Below, piece by piece: positions 47,613-59,597 of a stretch of 64,000 nt of DNA (its first letter is position 1; each line of letters starts with the position of its first letter). The DNA lies in NCBI GenBank assembly GCA_949130495.1, contig OX422213.1:206391660-206455659 (forward strand), given 5' to 3'. The notes beneath the pieces are model-generated. The model did not search any database. It was not told where the DNA came from and saw only the letters and a list, made by a program, of their open reading frames with translations. The translations under genes and the position numbers were made by a program. This stretch comes from Sambucus nigra. Lineage: Eukaryota; Streptophyta; Magnoliopsida; Dipsacales; Adoxaceae.

Positions 47613-48007
47613 GGTTGGCTACTTATAGCACTTTTGCTCCGTAGAGCTGTCCTCCTAACCAAAGGAGGTTGGCTACTTATAGCACTTTTGCTCCGTAGAG
47701 CTGTGGTTGGCTACTTATAGCACTTTTGCTCCGTAGAGCTGTGGTTGGCTACTTATAGCACTTTTGCTCCGTAGAGCTGAGGTTGGCTACTTATAGCACT
47801 TTTGCTCCGTAGAGCTGAGGTTGGCTACTTATAGCACTTTTGCTCCGTAGAGCTGTGGTTGGCTACTTATAGCACTTTTGCTCCGTAGAGCTGTGGTTGG
47901 CTACTTATAGCACTTTTGCTCCGTAGAGCTGAGGTTGGATACTTATAGCACTTTTGCTCCGTAGAGCTGAGGTTGGCTACTTATAGCACTTTTGCTCCGT
48001 AGAGCTG
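47613..48007. repeat. 38-bp tandem repeat array, ten copies
   Basis: Unit GGTTGGCTACTTATAGCACT followed by TTTGCTCCGTAGAGCTG(T/A), 38 bp, nearly identical between copies. The first two and the last are joined by a CCTCCTAACCAAAGGA spacer. A diverged partial copy continues to about 48,050, and related shorter GGCTCCTTAGAGCAT words lie at 47,540-47,600. It lies between the integrase end and the antisense gene, in what is the 3' untranslated region of the gag-pol transcript. Confidence 0.95.
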
Positions 48008-48155
48008 TCCTCCTAACCAAAGGAGGTTGGCTCCTTAGAGCACTTTTGTTGTGTAGTGTATTACACTAGTATTCCCCGAAAAATTTTTAACCAGAAAGAA
48101 AATGGCGAAACATCCTCGTTTTATTCATAATGAAAGAAATGCTTTACATTTGACA

Positions 48156-49322
48156 TCATTGATAATACTTGCGCAGGTGTTCAGCATTCCATGCGTTCTT
48201 AAATTCCTCTCCTTCAAGAGTTGCTATTCTGTAAGTTCCTGGTCGAACAACCTCTGTAACTCGGTAAGGTCCATGCCAGTTTGCTTCCAGTTTATTCTGC
48301 TTCTGAATGACCTTCTTTAGCACATAATCCCCCTCTTTTATATCACATTTCTTTACCCTTTTGTTGTAAAATAGAGCTGTTCGTTGTTGATAAGCAGCAT
48401 TCCTAATGGCTGCCTCTTCTCTCACTTCCTCGAGCATATCCAAATCCATCCTTCTCATCAGATCACTGATCGGAGAATTGAAATTTAACACCCTGTGTGT
48501 TGGTAGGCCCAACTCGGCAGGTATCACAGCCTCACTTCCAAATGCTAGCATATATGGTGATTCTCCTGTTGCTGCTCGGGGAGTTGTTCGGTAAGCCCAC
48601 AAAACTGACTGTAGCTCATTTATCCAATTTGCTTTAGCCTCACTTAACCTCTTCTTCAACCCATTTAGTAATGTTCAGTTCGTCACCTCAGTCTGTCCAT
48701 TGCTTTGGGGATGGCCTGGTGCTGAATGAAACTTCAAGACGTTCGACTGATGACAATAGGCAGCAAATTCTTCATTATCAAATTGCGTTCCATGGTCTGT
48801 GATGAAAGCGTGGGGGAGACCATATCGACAAATGATATTCTTCCATATGAACTGATACACCTTCTCGTACGTCATATCAATTAGTGGTTCAGCTTCCACC
48901 CACTTAGTAAAATAGTCTACTGCCACGACGAGATACTTGAACCTTCCTCGGGTCGTCGGTAGTGGTCCAACCAGATCAATTCCCCACATGGCAAATGGCC
49001 AAGGTGACGTTATGGGTGTCAACAATGCCTGTGGAGTTCTTCGAATGGAGGAAAAACGTTGGCATTTGTCACACTTCTTAGCATAGGCTATACAATCAGC
49101 CCTCATCGTCGGCCAATAGTATCCCTGTGTCATTACCCTTTGCAAAAGTGTCCGACCTGCTACATGAGCTCCACAAGACCCTTCATGAATTTCTTCAATC
49201 AATTCTTTGACTTCTGATGGATGCACACATCTCTGCAAACCCGCCATAATTCCTCGTCTGTACAAAACACCATTAGTTTACACATACCGAGCAACTTTAT
49301 ATTTCAATTTCTTGGCAGCTAG
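48156..49322 (-). pseudogene. pol: Tat integrase (two in-frame stops)
   Basis: Inserts the cDNA into host DNA. On the minus strand, the upper part (48675-49265) has the H2C2 zinc finger (HEGSCGAH...CDKC), then the catalytic core: D in WGIDLVGPLP, D in FITDHGTQF, E in SNGQTEVTN. The lower part (48156-48659) is the C-terminal region with LWAYRTTPRAATGESPY and NWHGPYRV. The same frame runs through both. A TAA at 49278-49280 separates it from RNase H, and a TGA at 48675-48677 cuts it just after the catalytic Glu. All three acidic residues are present. The natural end is the stop at 48156. Confidence 0.92.
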
Positions 49323-50393
49323 TTTGTCCTCCGGCAATTCTCCTTCTTCAATGTATGCTCTGATAGGATCCATCCAAGATGGTCCTAAATCAAGGGTAAT
49401 AATCTTCACTGTCAGATCTTCTTCTATGCTCCGACTTTCTAATACTTCAATTGGTATTGTTCTTCGCAGCTCGGTGCGCGTAGCTGACGCTAGTCGGGCC
49501 AATGCGTCTGCTCTAGCATTCTCCATTCTCGGTATCCTTACCAATTGAATAGCATCAAATTCTGTTAATAACTCCATCACTTTTGCATGGTACTTCACCA
49601 TTAACTCTCCCTTCACTGCATATATTCCCATCATTTGGTTCACAATTAATTGAGAATCACTGAAAACAATTACTTGTCGTGCCTCCATAACTTTCGCCAA
49701 ATGAAAACCTGCTATCATAGCCTCATATTCAGCCTCATTGTTGGAAGCTTTGAATTGGAATCTCAAGTCATACTCCATGTCAATATCGTCTGGAGAGTTT
49801 AAAATAATCCCTGCTCCACAACCAGCCGTGCAAGATGATCCATCTACATATAATCTCCATGTATGTAACTCGTCTTCAAATTTCTTATCTGTTAGAGTTC
49901 CTCGGTGAAATATCATCTGCTTTCTTTCATCATCCCCGGGTATCCTTCGTTCCTCGTTGGTCATTTGTTCGCGCCCTTCATCCAACCGGAGTTGGTCGGG
50001 GTTTGAATATGATGATTTTTCTACATCCACAAGTCCTTTTACCAACCTTGGTTGGTCTGGATCTGTGTCTGTTGATCCTGTATCGTCCACAGGTAAGTCA
50101 GCAAGCACCTTTTGCTCCTCGGGGGTATCAGGGTATGTGAACTCTGCTATAAAATCTGCCACGGCTTGCCCCTTCAACGATGATCTGGGTTCATACACAA
50201 TATCATATTCACCGAGCTCTATTGCCCAGTACATCAATCTTCCTAATTTTTCTGGCTTGTGAAGGGCTTGTCTTAACGGCATGTCGGTATACACAATGAT
50301 GGTATGGGCCTGGAAGTATGGCCTCATTCTTCTACTTGCTTCAATTAATGCCAGTGCCAATTTTTCCAGCTTTGGGTATCTGATTTCCGCACC
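49323..50393 (-). pseudogene. pol: Tat RNase H and second (archaeal-type) RNase H
   Basis: The first RNase H covers about 50,140-50,480, partly in the preceding open segment: a Ser/Ala-Leu block, then YTDMPLRQALHKPE and IVYEPRSSLKGQAVADFIAE. The second RNase H (from about 49,857) starts WRLYVDGSSCTAGCGAGI and has NNEAEYEA, FSDSQLIV and NARADALARL, supplying Asp, Glu, Asp and Asp of the active site. A second RNase H of this kind is characteristic of Tat. A TGA at 50394-50396 lies at the boundary with RT, where relatives have Arg; CGA to TGA would explain it. Confidence 0.92.
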
Positions 50394-51641
50394 TCAGAAG
50401 GCCTTGCTTGTGTAATAAATTGGCTTCTGGACTCCATTCTCCAATCTGATCAATGCCGAGCTAACTGCATTTTCTGATACTGCCAAATACAAGTACAGCG
50501 TCTCTCCAGTTATTGGCCTAGACAACAATGGTGGGGCTCCCAAATACTTCTTCAAATCTTGAAAGGCTTTCTCACATTCATCAGTCCACTCAAAGCTTTT
50601 TCGCAGTGTTTTGAAGAATGGGAGGCATTTATCAGTTGCTCGGGATACAAATCTGTTGAGTGCTGCAACCCGTCCGGTAAGACTCTGCACTTCTTTCTTC
50701 GTCGTCGTAGATCGCAACCCTAAAAGAGCCTTGATCTTTTCTGGATTTGCCTCAATACCTCGCTGGTTGACGATGTATCCGAGGAACATTCCTTCTCGTA
50801 CTCCAAAGGTACACTTCGTCGGGTTGAGCTTCATCTGGTATTTATCCAGTTGATCAAAAGTTTGACTCAAGTCAACCAAATGATCTGCAACTTTCTTGCT
50901 TTTGGTGAGCATATCGTCGACATAGACCTCCATATTGCGGTTGATTTGTTCGGTAAAAACCTTGTTCATCAGCCGCTGATATGTTGCACCTGCATTTTTT
51001 AAACCAAAAGGCATAACATTATAACAATAAGTTCCCCTTGGGGTAATAAAAGAAGTACTTTCCCTGTCTTCAGGCTTCATTTTGATCTGATTGTAGCCAG
51101 AATATGCGTCCATAAAGCTGAGTAGCTCATGTCCCGAGGTAGCATCCACTAGTTGATCAATTCTGGGCAATGGAAAATGATCTTTTGGACATGCCTTGTT
51201 GAGATCAGTAAAATCAACACACATTCTCCATTTGTTGTTCTTCTTCTTTACCATCACCACATTTGCCAACCAATCTGGATATTTCACATCTTCAATGAAG
51301 TGGGCTTTCTGGAGTTTCTCGACTTCCTCTTGTATGGCCTGGTTCTTCTCGGGACTAAACACTCTTCTTCTTTGCTTCACAGGCTTGATCTCCTTATTCA
51401 CGTTGAGCTCATGACATAAAAAGTTTGGATCTATACCTGGCATGTCTTCATGACTCCAAGCAAAAGTATTCTTCCTATTTCTCAAGAAAGTTATCAAATC
51501 TTGTTTTATTGAAATATCCAACGACGATCCTATCTGAGTTACTCGTTCAGGATGCTCGTCGTCCAGGATAACAATTTCTGTAGATTCCACAACCTGCCCT
51601 TTTACGAGTTGAGATTCATCCCTAGGGTCAAGAGTTTCAAT
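50394..51641 (-). pseudogene. pol: Tat reverse transcriptase
   Basis: Copies the RNA to cDNA. Residues are numbered from the Met at 51590. RT fingers contain VVMVKKKNNKWRMCVDFTDL (residues 111-130), palm FMDAYSGYNQI (159-169), MPFGLKNAGATYQRLMNKVF (193-212) and the catalytic box YVDDM (223-227). The connection region reaches the tether before RNase H. The frame is the same as the gag-protease segment upstream, from which it is separated only by a TAA at 51642-51644. No lesion lies within the catalytic domain. Confidence 0.95.
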
Positions 51642-53399
51642 TTATGTCCTCTCCTCCACTTGATAAGTAGTAGTCTTTTTCCGTGATTCTTCAAGTTCTT
51701 CTTGCTCGGCAGACGAATAATAGCATTCCCGAGCTACTTTTTGATCACCTTTCATAATTCTTACTCCAAAATTCGTTGGAAATTTCAAACATTGATGTAC
51801 TGTAGATGGAACTGCTTCGAACTTCTTCAATCCAACTCTTCCCATGATGATGTTGTAGGCGGACTGCACATTCTTATCCATCACAAAGAAGCGTATTCTT
51901 TCTGTTCGACAAGCAGGCCAAGTTCCAATGAGTATATCCAACTTGATCGTCCCAAGTGGAAAAACTTTCTCGCCAGCAAAACCCAGAAGGGGTCTGTGAT
52001 AAGGTTCTAATTGAGATAATTTTAAATTCAAGCTATCAAAGCATGAATAGTACATGATGTCTGCCGAACTACCATTGTCTACTAACACCCTTGAAATGAT
52101 CACATCCTTCATCCTCATTTTGATCACCAAAGGATCATCATGAGGGTAAAGAACACCTGCTAAGTCGTTTTTTGAAAAACCAATCACTAGCTTCTCTTTG
52201 GTTACCTTCCTCGGACGATCATCCTCGGCCAGGTTTATTCGCTGAATGTATGAACAAGCTTGAGCCTCTCCGAGGTAAGCTTTTCTTTCTGCAGTAAGGT
52301 CTCCTCCTCCTGCATCTCCTCCTGTAATAACATTACAATCAAGTGATCCAAAACGTATGGAAAATACCTCTCGTTCAGGTTTCCTTGGTTTCTTGGGAAG
52401 ATCGGGGTCATCATCTGGATCCTCTTCATGGTCCCTCTTCTTTTTATCCTCTGCACGACGAGGAGATCTAGATCTTTCTCTAGTTCTATCATCATTTTTC
52501 CTTTCACCTCTGCGATCTACATACTTTGATAATTTTCCTCTTCGGATGAGTGTTTCAATCTCGTTCTGAAGGGCTATACAATTTTTGGTCATATGGCCAT
52601 GATCTTTGTGAAACTCGCAATATTTGTCTTTATTCTTTAGGTCGGGATTTGTCTTCAGTTTCTCTGGCCACTTGATTTCCTCGTTATTCCTGATTTCTTC
52701 CAAAACATGATTAATACCCATTTTCAATGGAGTATAATTATCATACTTCTTTAGGACTTCCAACTTCATCCTGTTATTCCTGGAATGTTTGTCACCACCA
52801 TTACCTTTCTGATCTTTCTTCTTAGAGTTGTCGACCTCCACTTTAACTTCTTTGTCCATATTCTTCTTCGCAGCCATAGCCTCCTCGGCATTCATGATTT
52901 TGGCCGCCTTTGCCATCAACTCTGACATATTTTTAGGTGGATCTTTAGCCAAAGTGTAGTACAGCTTGTTAGGCAGCAAACCACTCATCAGAGCAGTGAT
53001 TGCTGTCTTTTCTTCATAATCTATGACTTCCAACTTCTCGTTATTGAAACGAGTTATGTAATCCCTAGTACTTTCACCTGATTTTTGTTTAACACTTAGC
53101 AAGTGTGCTACTCGCTTTATCGGCTTTGCTCCAAAACAAAAATTGCCAATAAATAATTCGGCTAACTGAACAAAGGTTGAAATCTTACCCCGAGGAAGAT
53201 TATTGTACCATATCTGTGCAGATCCGGTAAGAGTTCCTGAGAATGCTCTACACCTCATCTCGTCAGGGACAGCGTAGATATCTGCAGCAGCCTGGTATTG
53301 TTCTATATGAAGTACGGGATCTGTCTTTCCATCGTACTTGGGGGTCACTACGGGTGCTTTGAATTTTGACGGTGTAGGGAAATCCACAATGGCTTGCAC
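51642..53399 (-). pseudogene. gag-pol: Tat gag capsid, zinc knuckle and protease segment
   Basis: 585 residues open. The capsid-like Retrotrans_gag block (about 20-130) has CRAFSGTLTGSAQIWYNNLP and STRDYITRFNNEKLEV. A zinc motif CEFHKDHGHMTKNC is at 261-274, followed by a basic RRGERKNDDRTRERSRSPRR stretch. The aspartic protease has ILVDNGSSAD-like VLVDNGSS near 440-446, with D-N-G instead of D-T/S-G. It ends at a TAA (51642-51644) in the middle of the protease-RT linker; RT continues in the same frame. The N-terminal gag is in another frame (see 53348-54049). Confidence 0.92.
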
Positions 53400-54049
53400 A
53401 AAGGTGTTCCTTGAACAAAAGTTCTCTGTAAGGGGTTCCTTGCCTTAGCCATTTCTCCCAATCTATCTTCCAACCGTTGAATGGAACCTTTCCATGCTTC
53501 ATTCCCTTCCTCGGGCCGCTTAGTCCGAGCAACTGACTGCTCTGACGTAGCTTCCTGAGATTTATCTCGACGAGTAGTTGGTCGCGATTGTGCAGATCCT
53601 TCTCTCAAACCTGGTGGTGGTCGAAAACTTCTTGATGGAGCCCTAGGTGGACTCATGTTCCTCCTTGGTCCTAATCGACTGAAAGGAGACACCCTGCTTA
53701 ATCTTTCCAAATCGCTAGTTCTCTCCGGAGAAAGAGTTATACGTTGATCTGTATCCGTAGCCCGTATCGATGAAGTTCGCCCAGGTTGATAAGAAGAATC
53801 ATTAGACTCCTCATTGCGATATGACCCGGTACGTCTAGATTGCGATTGCCTATGATCACTTCTTTGCCCTGAATAGGTAGGTGCACCGCCCTGAAGAGTT
53901 TGAATGAGTTGCCTCATAGATTCTTGCATGGCGGTTTGTCCTTGAGCCAGATTCGTCATAATTCCAGCCAGATCTGGGGATGCAGATGGATTTGGAAGAT
54001 TTCCAGTATTTCCAACATTTCGATTACTGGATTCTGGATTATCTGCCAT
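53348..54049 (-). pseudogene. gag: Tat gag N-terminus, frame-shifted from the rest
   Basis: It begins MADNPESSNRN 44 bases after the primer site and has a Gln/Ser/Arg-rich tether with many RxSP and RSPRRAP-like words, predicted disordered. Reading continues to LGEMAKARNPL; there the downstream gag resumes in a different frame. A one-base loss in the G run at 53432-53435 (C run on the coding strand) would account for the break. The remaining 30 residues of this open frame are out of frame. Confidence 0.88.
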
Positions 54050-54093
54050 TGGTGATAAATGATTTTTATGAAAAACGATAATAACAGTCGTTT

Positions 54094-54109
54094 CCCACAG
54101 ACGGCGCCA
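54094..54109 (-). other. Primer-binding site of the young Tat element
   Basis: The minus strand reads TGGCGCCGTCTGTGGG three bases after the 5' LTR. Unmutated, in contrast to the two older Tat copies in the window. Confidence 0.88.
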
Positions 54110-54112
54110 ATC

Positions 54113-54709
54113 TGTTGATGTAAAAAACTAGATCGCTCTAATTTTTCAATAACAGATAAATAAATAAGACAAAGATTTTTAAAGTGGTTCGGCTAGGAAT
54201 AAAGCCTACGTCCACTGTTATGTTATTGCTGAGTGTTTGTGGAATTCTTGATTACAAGTTCTCTCGAGAAATTCTGGTCCCCTTGAATGAGGATGATACA
54301 AGGTATTTATAGCCTTGAGGCTGTACATGAAAGGTTCGATACATTAAATGACATACATATGAAAGGGTAATACATTTAATGCAGAATGCGTGCCAAGAAT
54401 ATAAGCATTCAAGGAATATCTGAACTGTTGATTATCTGGCAATTAATGATACGATCGAGATGCAGCTCGGACCGCCATAGCTGTTCGCTGATCTGGAGTT
54501 CCTTGGAACATTAGAGTACCTCGGTGCTATAGAGTTCCTCGGTGTGTTAGAGTTCCTCGGTGTGATAGAGTTCCTCGGCGTATTCTCGTTTCTCGGAAAG
54601 AAGCATGGTTGGTCGGGAAATGATCTTCCTCGATGCTATTGTGCCACGTAGATTGACACGTGTCTTCGTCTTATTCGTCCACATCAGCATATTAATTTTG
54701 GTATCAACA
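54113..54709 (-). repeat. 5' LTR of the young Tat element (597 bp)
   Basis: Same as 42460-43038 except for three substitutions (C/T, A/T, G/T in the 3'/5' order) and one additional 18-bp AGAGTTCCTCGGTGTGAT unit near 54,550. The TATA box CTATAAATA (minus strand, 54304-54312) would drive gag-pol. Confidence 0.95.
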
Positions 54710-54907
54710 ACGAGTCCACATATTTTTCTCCTATCTTTTCTTCTAAAAAAATCAAAAACATTTTCTTCCTTTATTTTTATAAAAATCACAAAAATATCTG
54801 CTTTCCTTTTGAAAAACATTTAAAAACCCAAAAAAAATAGTTCTCTCATCATGGCCGAATAACGTCCTTTATGGGACTACTTTGGTCATTTTCTATTATC
54901 TCGAAGC
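54710..54907 (+). other. Leader of the Athila-like element, right of the Tat insertion
   Basis: It starts with the second ACGAG copy. Pyrimidine- and A-rich, non-coding, leading to the gag start at 54908. Confidence 0.6.
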
Positions 54908-56701
54908 ATGTTTGAAGTCGAGCCTGAATCTAACCTCCATAATATACTTTGTGGATTTAACTATCTTACCCACACCGTTTATACTCTTGTGTCATCCATG
55001 CACGCATCTCACATTCCATCACCTCTGATGATGAGTGTCAACGCATCAAATGCTTTGTCGTGCACATATTGCTTTCAAGCCGATCACATGTCCCATGAGT
55101 GCCCGTACCTTCCTTATCCATCTGAACCCACCATGGAACATGTGTATTCATATGACACTGTTTAACAACCTGCTTAGGCATATTATCATGACATATCTAA
55201 TGTCGAGTGGTGTGAGCAACTAAATTATTCATGGCGGATTGATCACCCTCCAATGCAATACGAATCCCAATCCCATGTTGTGGATTTTTACTCGTTTCGA
55301 TAGTTATCATGGAAATCAAGTGCACCCCATACCAATCAGTCACCTCACTATGCACCCCATGATTATAAACCTTTTGTTTCTCATGGAGATTCTTCTCATG
55401 TGTATGAACAACTTTACCCCGTTCCTCACACTTTATATGAGTATTCTCCACTTCCTACTGTCAATAGCGAGTTGTGTCCACCTCAACCACCGCTACCACC
55501 CTCCAACACTTCACCACCACCATCCACATCCACTCTATGAAGCCTCTTATAAAAGTTTATCCTCTAATAAGAGCAATCTACTCAATATCAAAATGATGCC
55601 CATTAATGTCTTGAACAATGGTTAAATTAATTTGAGTGTGCAAGAGAGTCGAATTTCACCCCAAGTAAACTCATTATTGCGCCCACATGGAGTGATAATG
55701 AGTCACCTTGTACCATGAATTCTGAGTGTGACCAACCCTATCATCATGAGAATCTTAATGTTAAAACCACCCCGTGATCCGAGCCCCAAGTTTACAATTG
55801 TGTTGACTTATTCAAAGATTGTGAGACTGGTCAAATATCGCCTTAACCTAAAGAACACACCACTGATGTTCATATTTTCCCTTAAAATGAATCCAAAAAT
55901 ACACCTGAGTCTACACCAATTGATCCCACCGTGTGTGTTCCCAATGAGCCGCTTCAATATAGGTTATCTCCGGCTATGACTGCTTACTAAAACCTCGAGA
56001 TTAAATTCGAGACGGTTCCTACCTCTCTGGATAAGGATCATGCCCAAACATGCTTGGCTCACTTTGAGTCATATATTAATGTTGATTCTTCTATCTTGTA
56101 TTTGAATGCCTCGTTAGATTTTCCCACCACCTCGGATGGTAACTTACGGGTGGATAAGTTGATCACTCAATCGTTTACTTCTATACTTCCTCCTGCAAGT
56201 ACCCTTGTAGATCACTTCTATCCATACAAGGAGTGTGTGTCCCCTACTATTGAGTTAGATCTTATTCCCTCACCCTTTGTCCCACCTGACCCACCCTTTG
56301 TCCCACCTAACCCTCCCATTCTCCCTACCACTAGACCATCAGACTTGGACCTAGATCTTATACCTCGTATGTTCCCATCCATGTATTTGGATCCTCGCCT
56401 AAACACACGTCTCACCCTAGTTCTCTACGATCCCCCTCGTAAATTTTTCATCCATCCCGCCATCCATAAGAGTATTTATGGTATTACTCGTAACGTACGT
56501 GACATAGAGTTTCTTCTTTTGCCACTCTCTCATCATGGTGATTTTTCTTCTCATAAGCTCAGCAACGTGTCACGATGCGACCATTGTCATCGTCCATTTA
56601 TAGAACGGTTGTGCAATGTCTATAAGCCCCGCCACACCCCACTTGCCAAACCATATTTCCTTCCCATTCAATTAGAGCACTGGGACAACCCGCCTAATTA
56701 A
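54908..56701 (+). pseudogene. gag: Athila-like gag, decayed
   Basis: The open start (54908-55165) contains a zinc knuckle CTYCFQADHMSHEC (C52, C55, H60, C65), complete in its ligands. After a stop, the same frame continues with EWCEQLNYSWR-like and Pro-rich segments, and reopens at 56054-56701 (215 residues) with repeated FVPPDPP/FVPPNPP and a CDHCHRPF motif. Stops and at least one frame change lie between. No protease or RT follows, because another element begins at 56768. Assignment to Athila is from the LTR, primer site and CCHC spacing; confidence in gag identity is moderate. Confidence 0.55.
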
Positions 56702-56767
56702 ATATCAGGTGATCAGTCTTTTATTAAATTAAAACACGTTTCTCATTTGATTCATTCTTAGCATCAC
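56702..56767 (+). other. Short remainder of the Athila-like interior
   Basis: AT-rich, with no motif, ending at the inserted minus-strand LTR. Confidence 0.4.
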
Positions 56768-59597
56768 TGTCAAAAACCCTATTAATTACTAGCCACATAA
56801 GTCAAATTAATCCAGTGCTAAAATTTTATCTTTTAATTAACATATAACAATGAAAATTACTAAGCCATAATCATAATTTGAATTAAACAACATACCAAAT
56901 GGTAAAATTAACTGACTAAATAAAAGAGACTAGAACAAACACTCCAGACTAACATCCAAATACAAAATTCCATAGATAATCCAAGTCCAACAACCAAACA
57001 TAAACAGGAAGTATAGTGTCTCTGAAATAACTGATAATTAAAGATGGACAAAATGCTCGGGTGAAATAAGTAAATGATCAAAGGAGATGATAGAAGTGAA
57101 AGCAATGACTACCGAGGTCCTGCAACTTTCAGAGCATCTGTAGCATGTCAAATGAGAGTAACCCCTAAGTTGGGCATCCGTGTATCTTAGCACCTAAAAG
57201 GGTTTTACAAAAATATATTTGCAACGGGTCACAACCCGAGTAAAAACAGTTTGAAAATATTTGCAGGTATTTAAAGTCCAATAAGAGTAGATTTTGTACA
57301 TATGTTAATTCCACATGCTCTCACTTGAGATCCTCACCTCTCAACTATTGTGCAAGCCTAACGTATACTCCTAAATCGTCCCAATTATGCTACCCCGCAT
57401 AACTAGTTCAAACCAAGTCTTTTCATACATCCTAACTCGTTGTGACCATCCATATTGCCCATACAACATGTTACCAAATTTCCAATGTCATTTAGCCAAT
57501 TATGAATTGCCCATTAGATTTTAAGTTTCCACATACTTAGGTTACTTTAGATATCACTATCTATCTCATCTACTAATGCACACACAATAGAATAAAATCA
57601 CACATATATACATATACCACCCTTATTATATATACAAATACGACATCCCTAGGCTTAGACATGCGATGTGTGAAAACTCATCTATCGAGTCTCGGTACAC
57701 CACGTACTGAATAAAAGACTTTCGATTTGGATTCACTCTCGAACCATAAAGTTATAATTCAAATAATTTGGAGGGAAACATAGTTTTAAGCCTTTGGGTT
57801 ATGCACACATCTAACGTACCCAAACGATCGGTCACACTAACATACTCAGAAGTAGCTCTCAATGCCTTAGTTCTATGTTCTGAGGTACAAGTGTTAAATC
57901 CTCAAAATGTCTCATCAGGATAAGACTGTCTATAGCGCAGATACCTCACGTGATAGCAAGTAGCGTAGGTATGTTCTTTACACATAATAAGTCAACAATA
58001 GGTATTCACACAACCTATATTTATAAATTCAATATAGGTAAGAACGTACCCTATAATATATCCCGTGCGTAGTCTATATAAATCTCGAATATCCTATGTA
58101 TCATTAATTTTGCCAATATACCCCTTATCGTATAATCCCGAACGTTTTTCACTACTCGAAAGGTTACCAATTGTGCCTTAAGTCATTTCAGTAGATACCT
58201 CACTCAGACCCTAATGGTTTAATAGTCGGTCCCCTAGGAATCCCCATGACACGATAGTGTTTCTCCGAATTTAAATTTTACTACCCAATTATGTACAATT
58301 AACTTTAGCCCTTAATTCTCCTCATGTGACTAAGTATCAATCCCAACATTAGCCTACCGGTATTTAAAATAACTCCCATAATATTTAAAAATTACCTCAA
58401 AAATTAACCCAGTCATTTCCCATGCGTTCTAAGAAAAAAAGGAAAATTGTCAACATCTGGGAAACCGAATCGATTCGACCTTGGTCTGAATCGATTCGGC
58501 CAAGGTGTCGAATCGATTCACTCATAGCAGGTCACGTCTTCTCCATTATAGCAGTTACGGGATTCACTATTTTTTACCCTCAAACCCTCATGATTCAATC
58601 CCATTCTCCCAACCAAGTATACTAAACATTATACTAACATATATAAATTATTTCTAACGTCAGAGAATCATCCATTCATCAAAGGACATCTTTAAATCGA
58701 ATTAATTCAAGATTAATTCGTAAAAATCCTAGTTTTTCATTTTCATTCAAGAACCACAATAATACCCAGATTTCTTCACATGTTGGTACCATTAATTCAT
58801 CAAATTCATTCTACGTGTATAAAGAGATTTAAATCTAACATTATTTCAACCCAAACATAATTTAAATCTTCCAATTTATCACCAATATTCATGTATTCAT
58901 GATATTAATCATCCTATACTAACATGTATGGTATATCTATTCACAAGTTCGCAAGATAAATACTTTCCTCAAAAAGTTGGTTTGAATCTCATCATAAGAA
59001 TGGTGTGGTTAGTCTCCTCTCCTCCCGATCTACACAACAGTGGTGGTAGTGGTGGTGTAAAATTGGTGTAGGAACCCCTGAAATTCCCTCTCTTCCTCCT
59101 CTAGTGGTCTCTGTGTATTATTTGTAACTTCTAACCCTAACCTCCTCCACATAACTGATGATATAACCTCTCAAATTCGTTGGTCTCTTTTCCCTAAAAA
59201 TCCAAACGACCAAAATACCCTTTCGGGGTATCGGTTTGACCTAAAAATGCCCCGAGCCCCAAACTAAACCCCTTAATATTATTTTCTAACTATCTCAAAA
59301 TGACCATTTGGATGACCCATAAATAAATTACCTTTTATCTCATAATATTAAGTCCTGAAACGACTCACACACGCGTCCCGACTAAATTACTGTAACTGTC
59401 GTATTTTTCACTCGCGATAATTATAATGCATTCTTGACAATTTATTACTTATTCACTAAGTAATACTCAATATAATTCACATAAATAAATATTAACCCTT
59501 GTCCCTCAAATTAATTTTTATTTTAATTCGGATTAATTTCCCATTTTAATTTAAATTAATCCCAATATGAAAATCATTAAAATTATGGGGTGTTACA
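56768..59597 (-). repeat. 3' LTR of minus-strand chromovirus (2,830 bp)
   Basis: On the minus strand it starts TGTAACACCCCATAATTTT at 59597 and ends GGGTTTTTGACA at 56768. Pol lies to the right, so this is the 3' LTR. It shares the block with GAGATAGTTAGAAAA and CTCGGGGCATTTTTAGG (59240-59310), an AGGAAAGTATTTATCTTGC variant of the conserved element (58953-58971), and three AATCGATTCG palindromes (58465-58525). The left boundary is less certain than the right. Confidence 0.75.

Larger units (their letters stand above)
42460..54709 (-). mobile_element. Complete young Tat-lineage gypsy element, duplication ACGAG
   Basis: Two LTRs (5' 54113-54709, 3' 42460-43038) with ends TGTTGAT/ATCAACA, flanked by ACGAG on both sides (42455-42459, 54710-54714). 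On the minus strand the order is LTR, primer site, gag, protease, RT, RNase H, second RNase H, integrase, tandem repeats, an antisense spliced gene, purine-rich tract, LTR. The second RNase H and the 12-kb size are diagnostic of Tat. The LTRs differ by 3 substitutions in 579 aligned bases plus one 18-bp unit, so this is the youngest insertion here. Its gag-pol is broken (one frameshift, four stops), so movement would need help in trans. Confidence 0.95.

Noticed and set aside
47613..48007. CRISPR-like array
   Set aside because: Units are directly tandem with no unique spacers, and the context is a plant retrotransposon.
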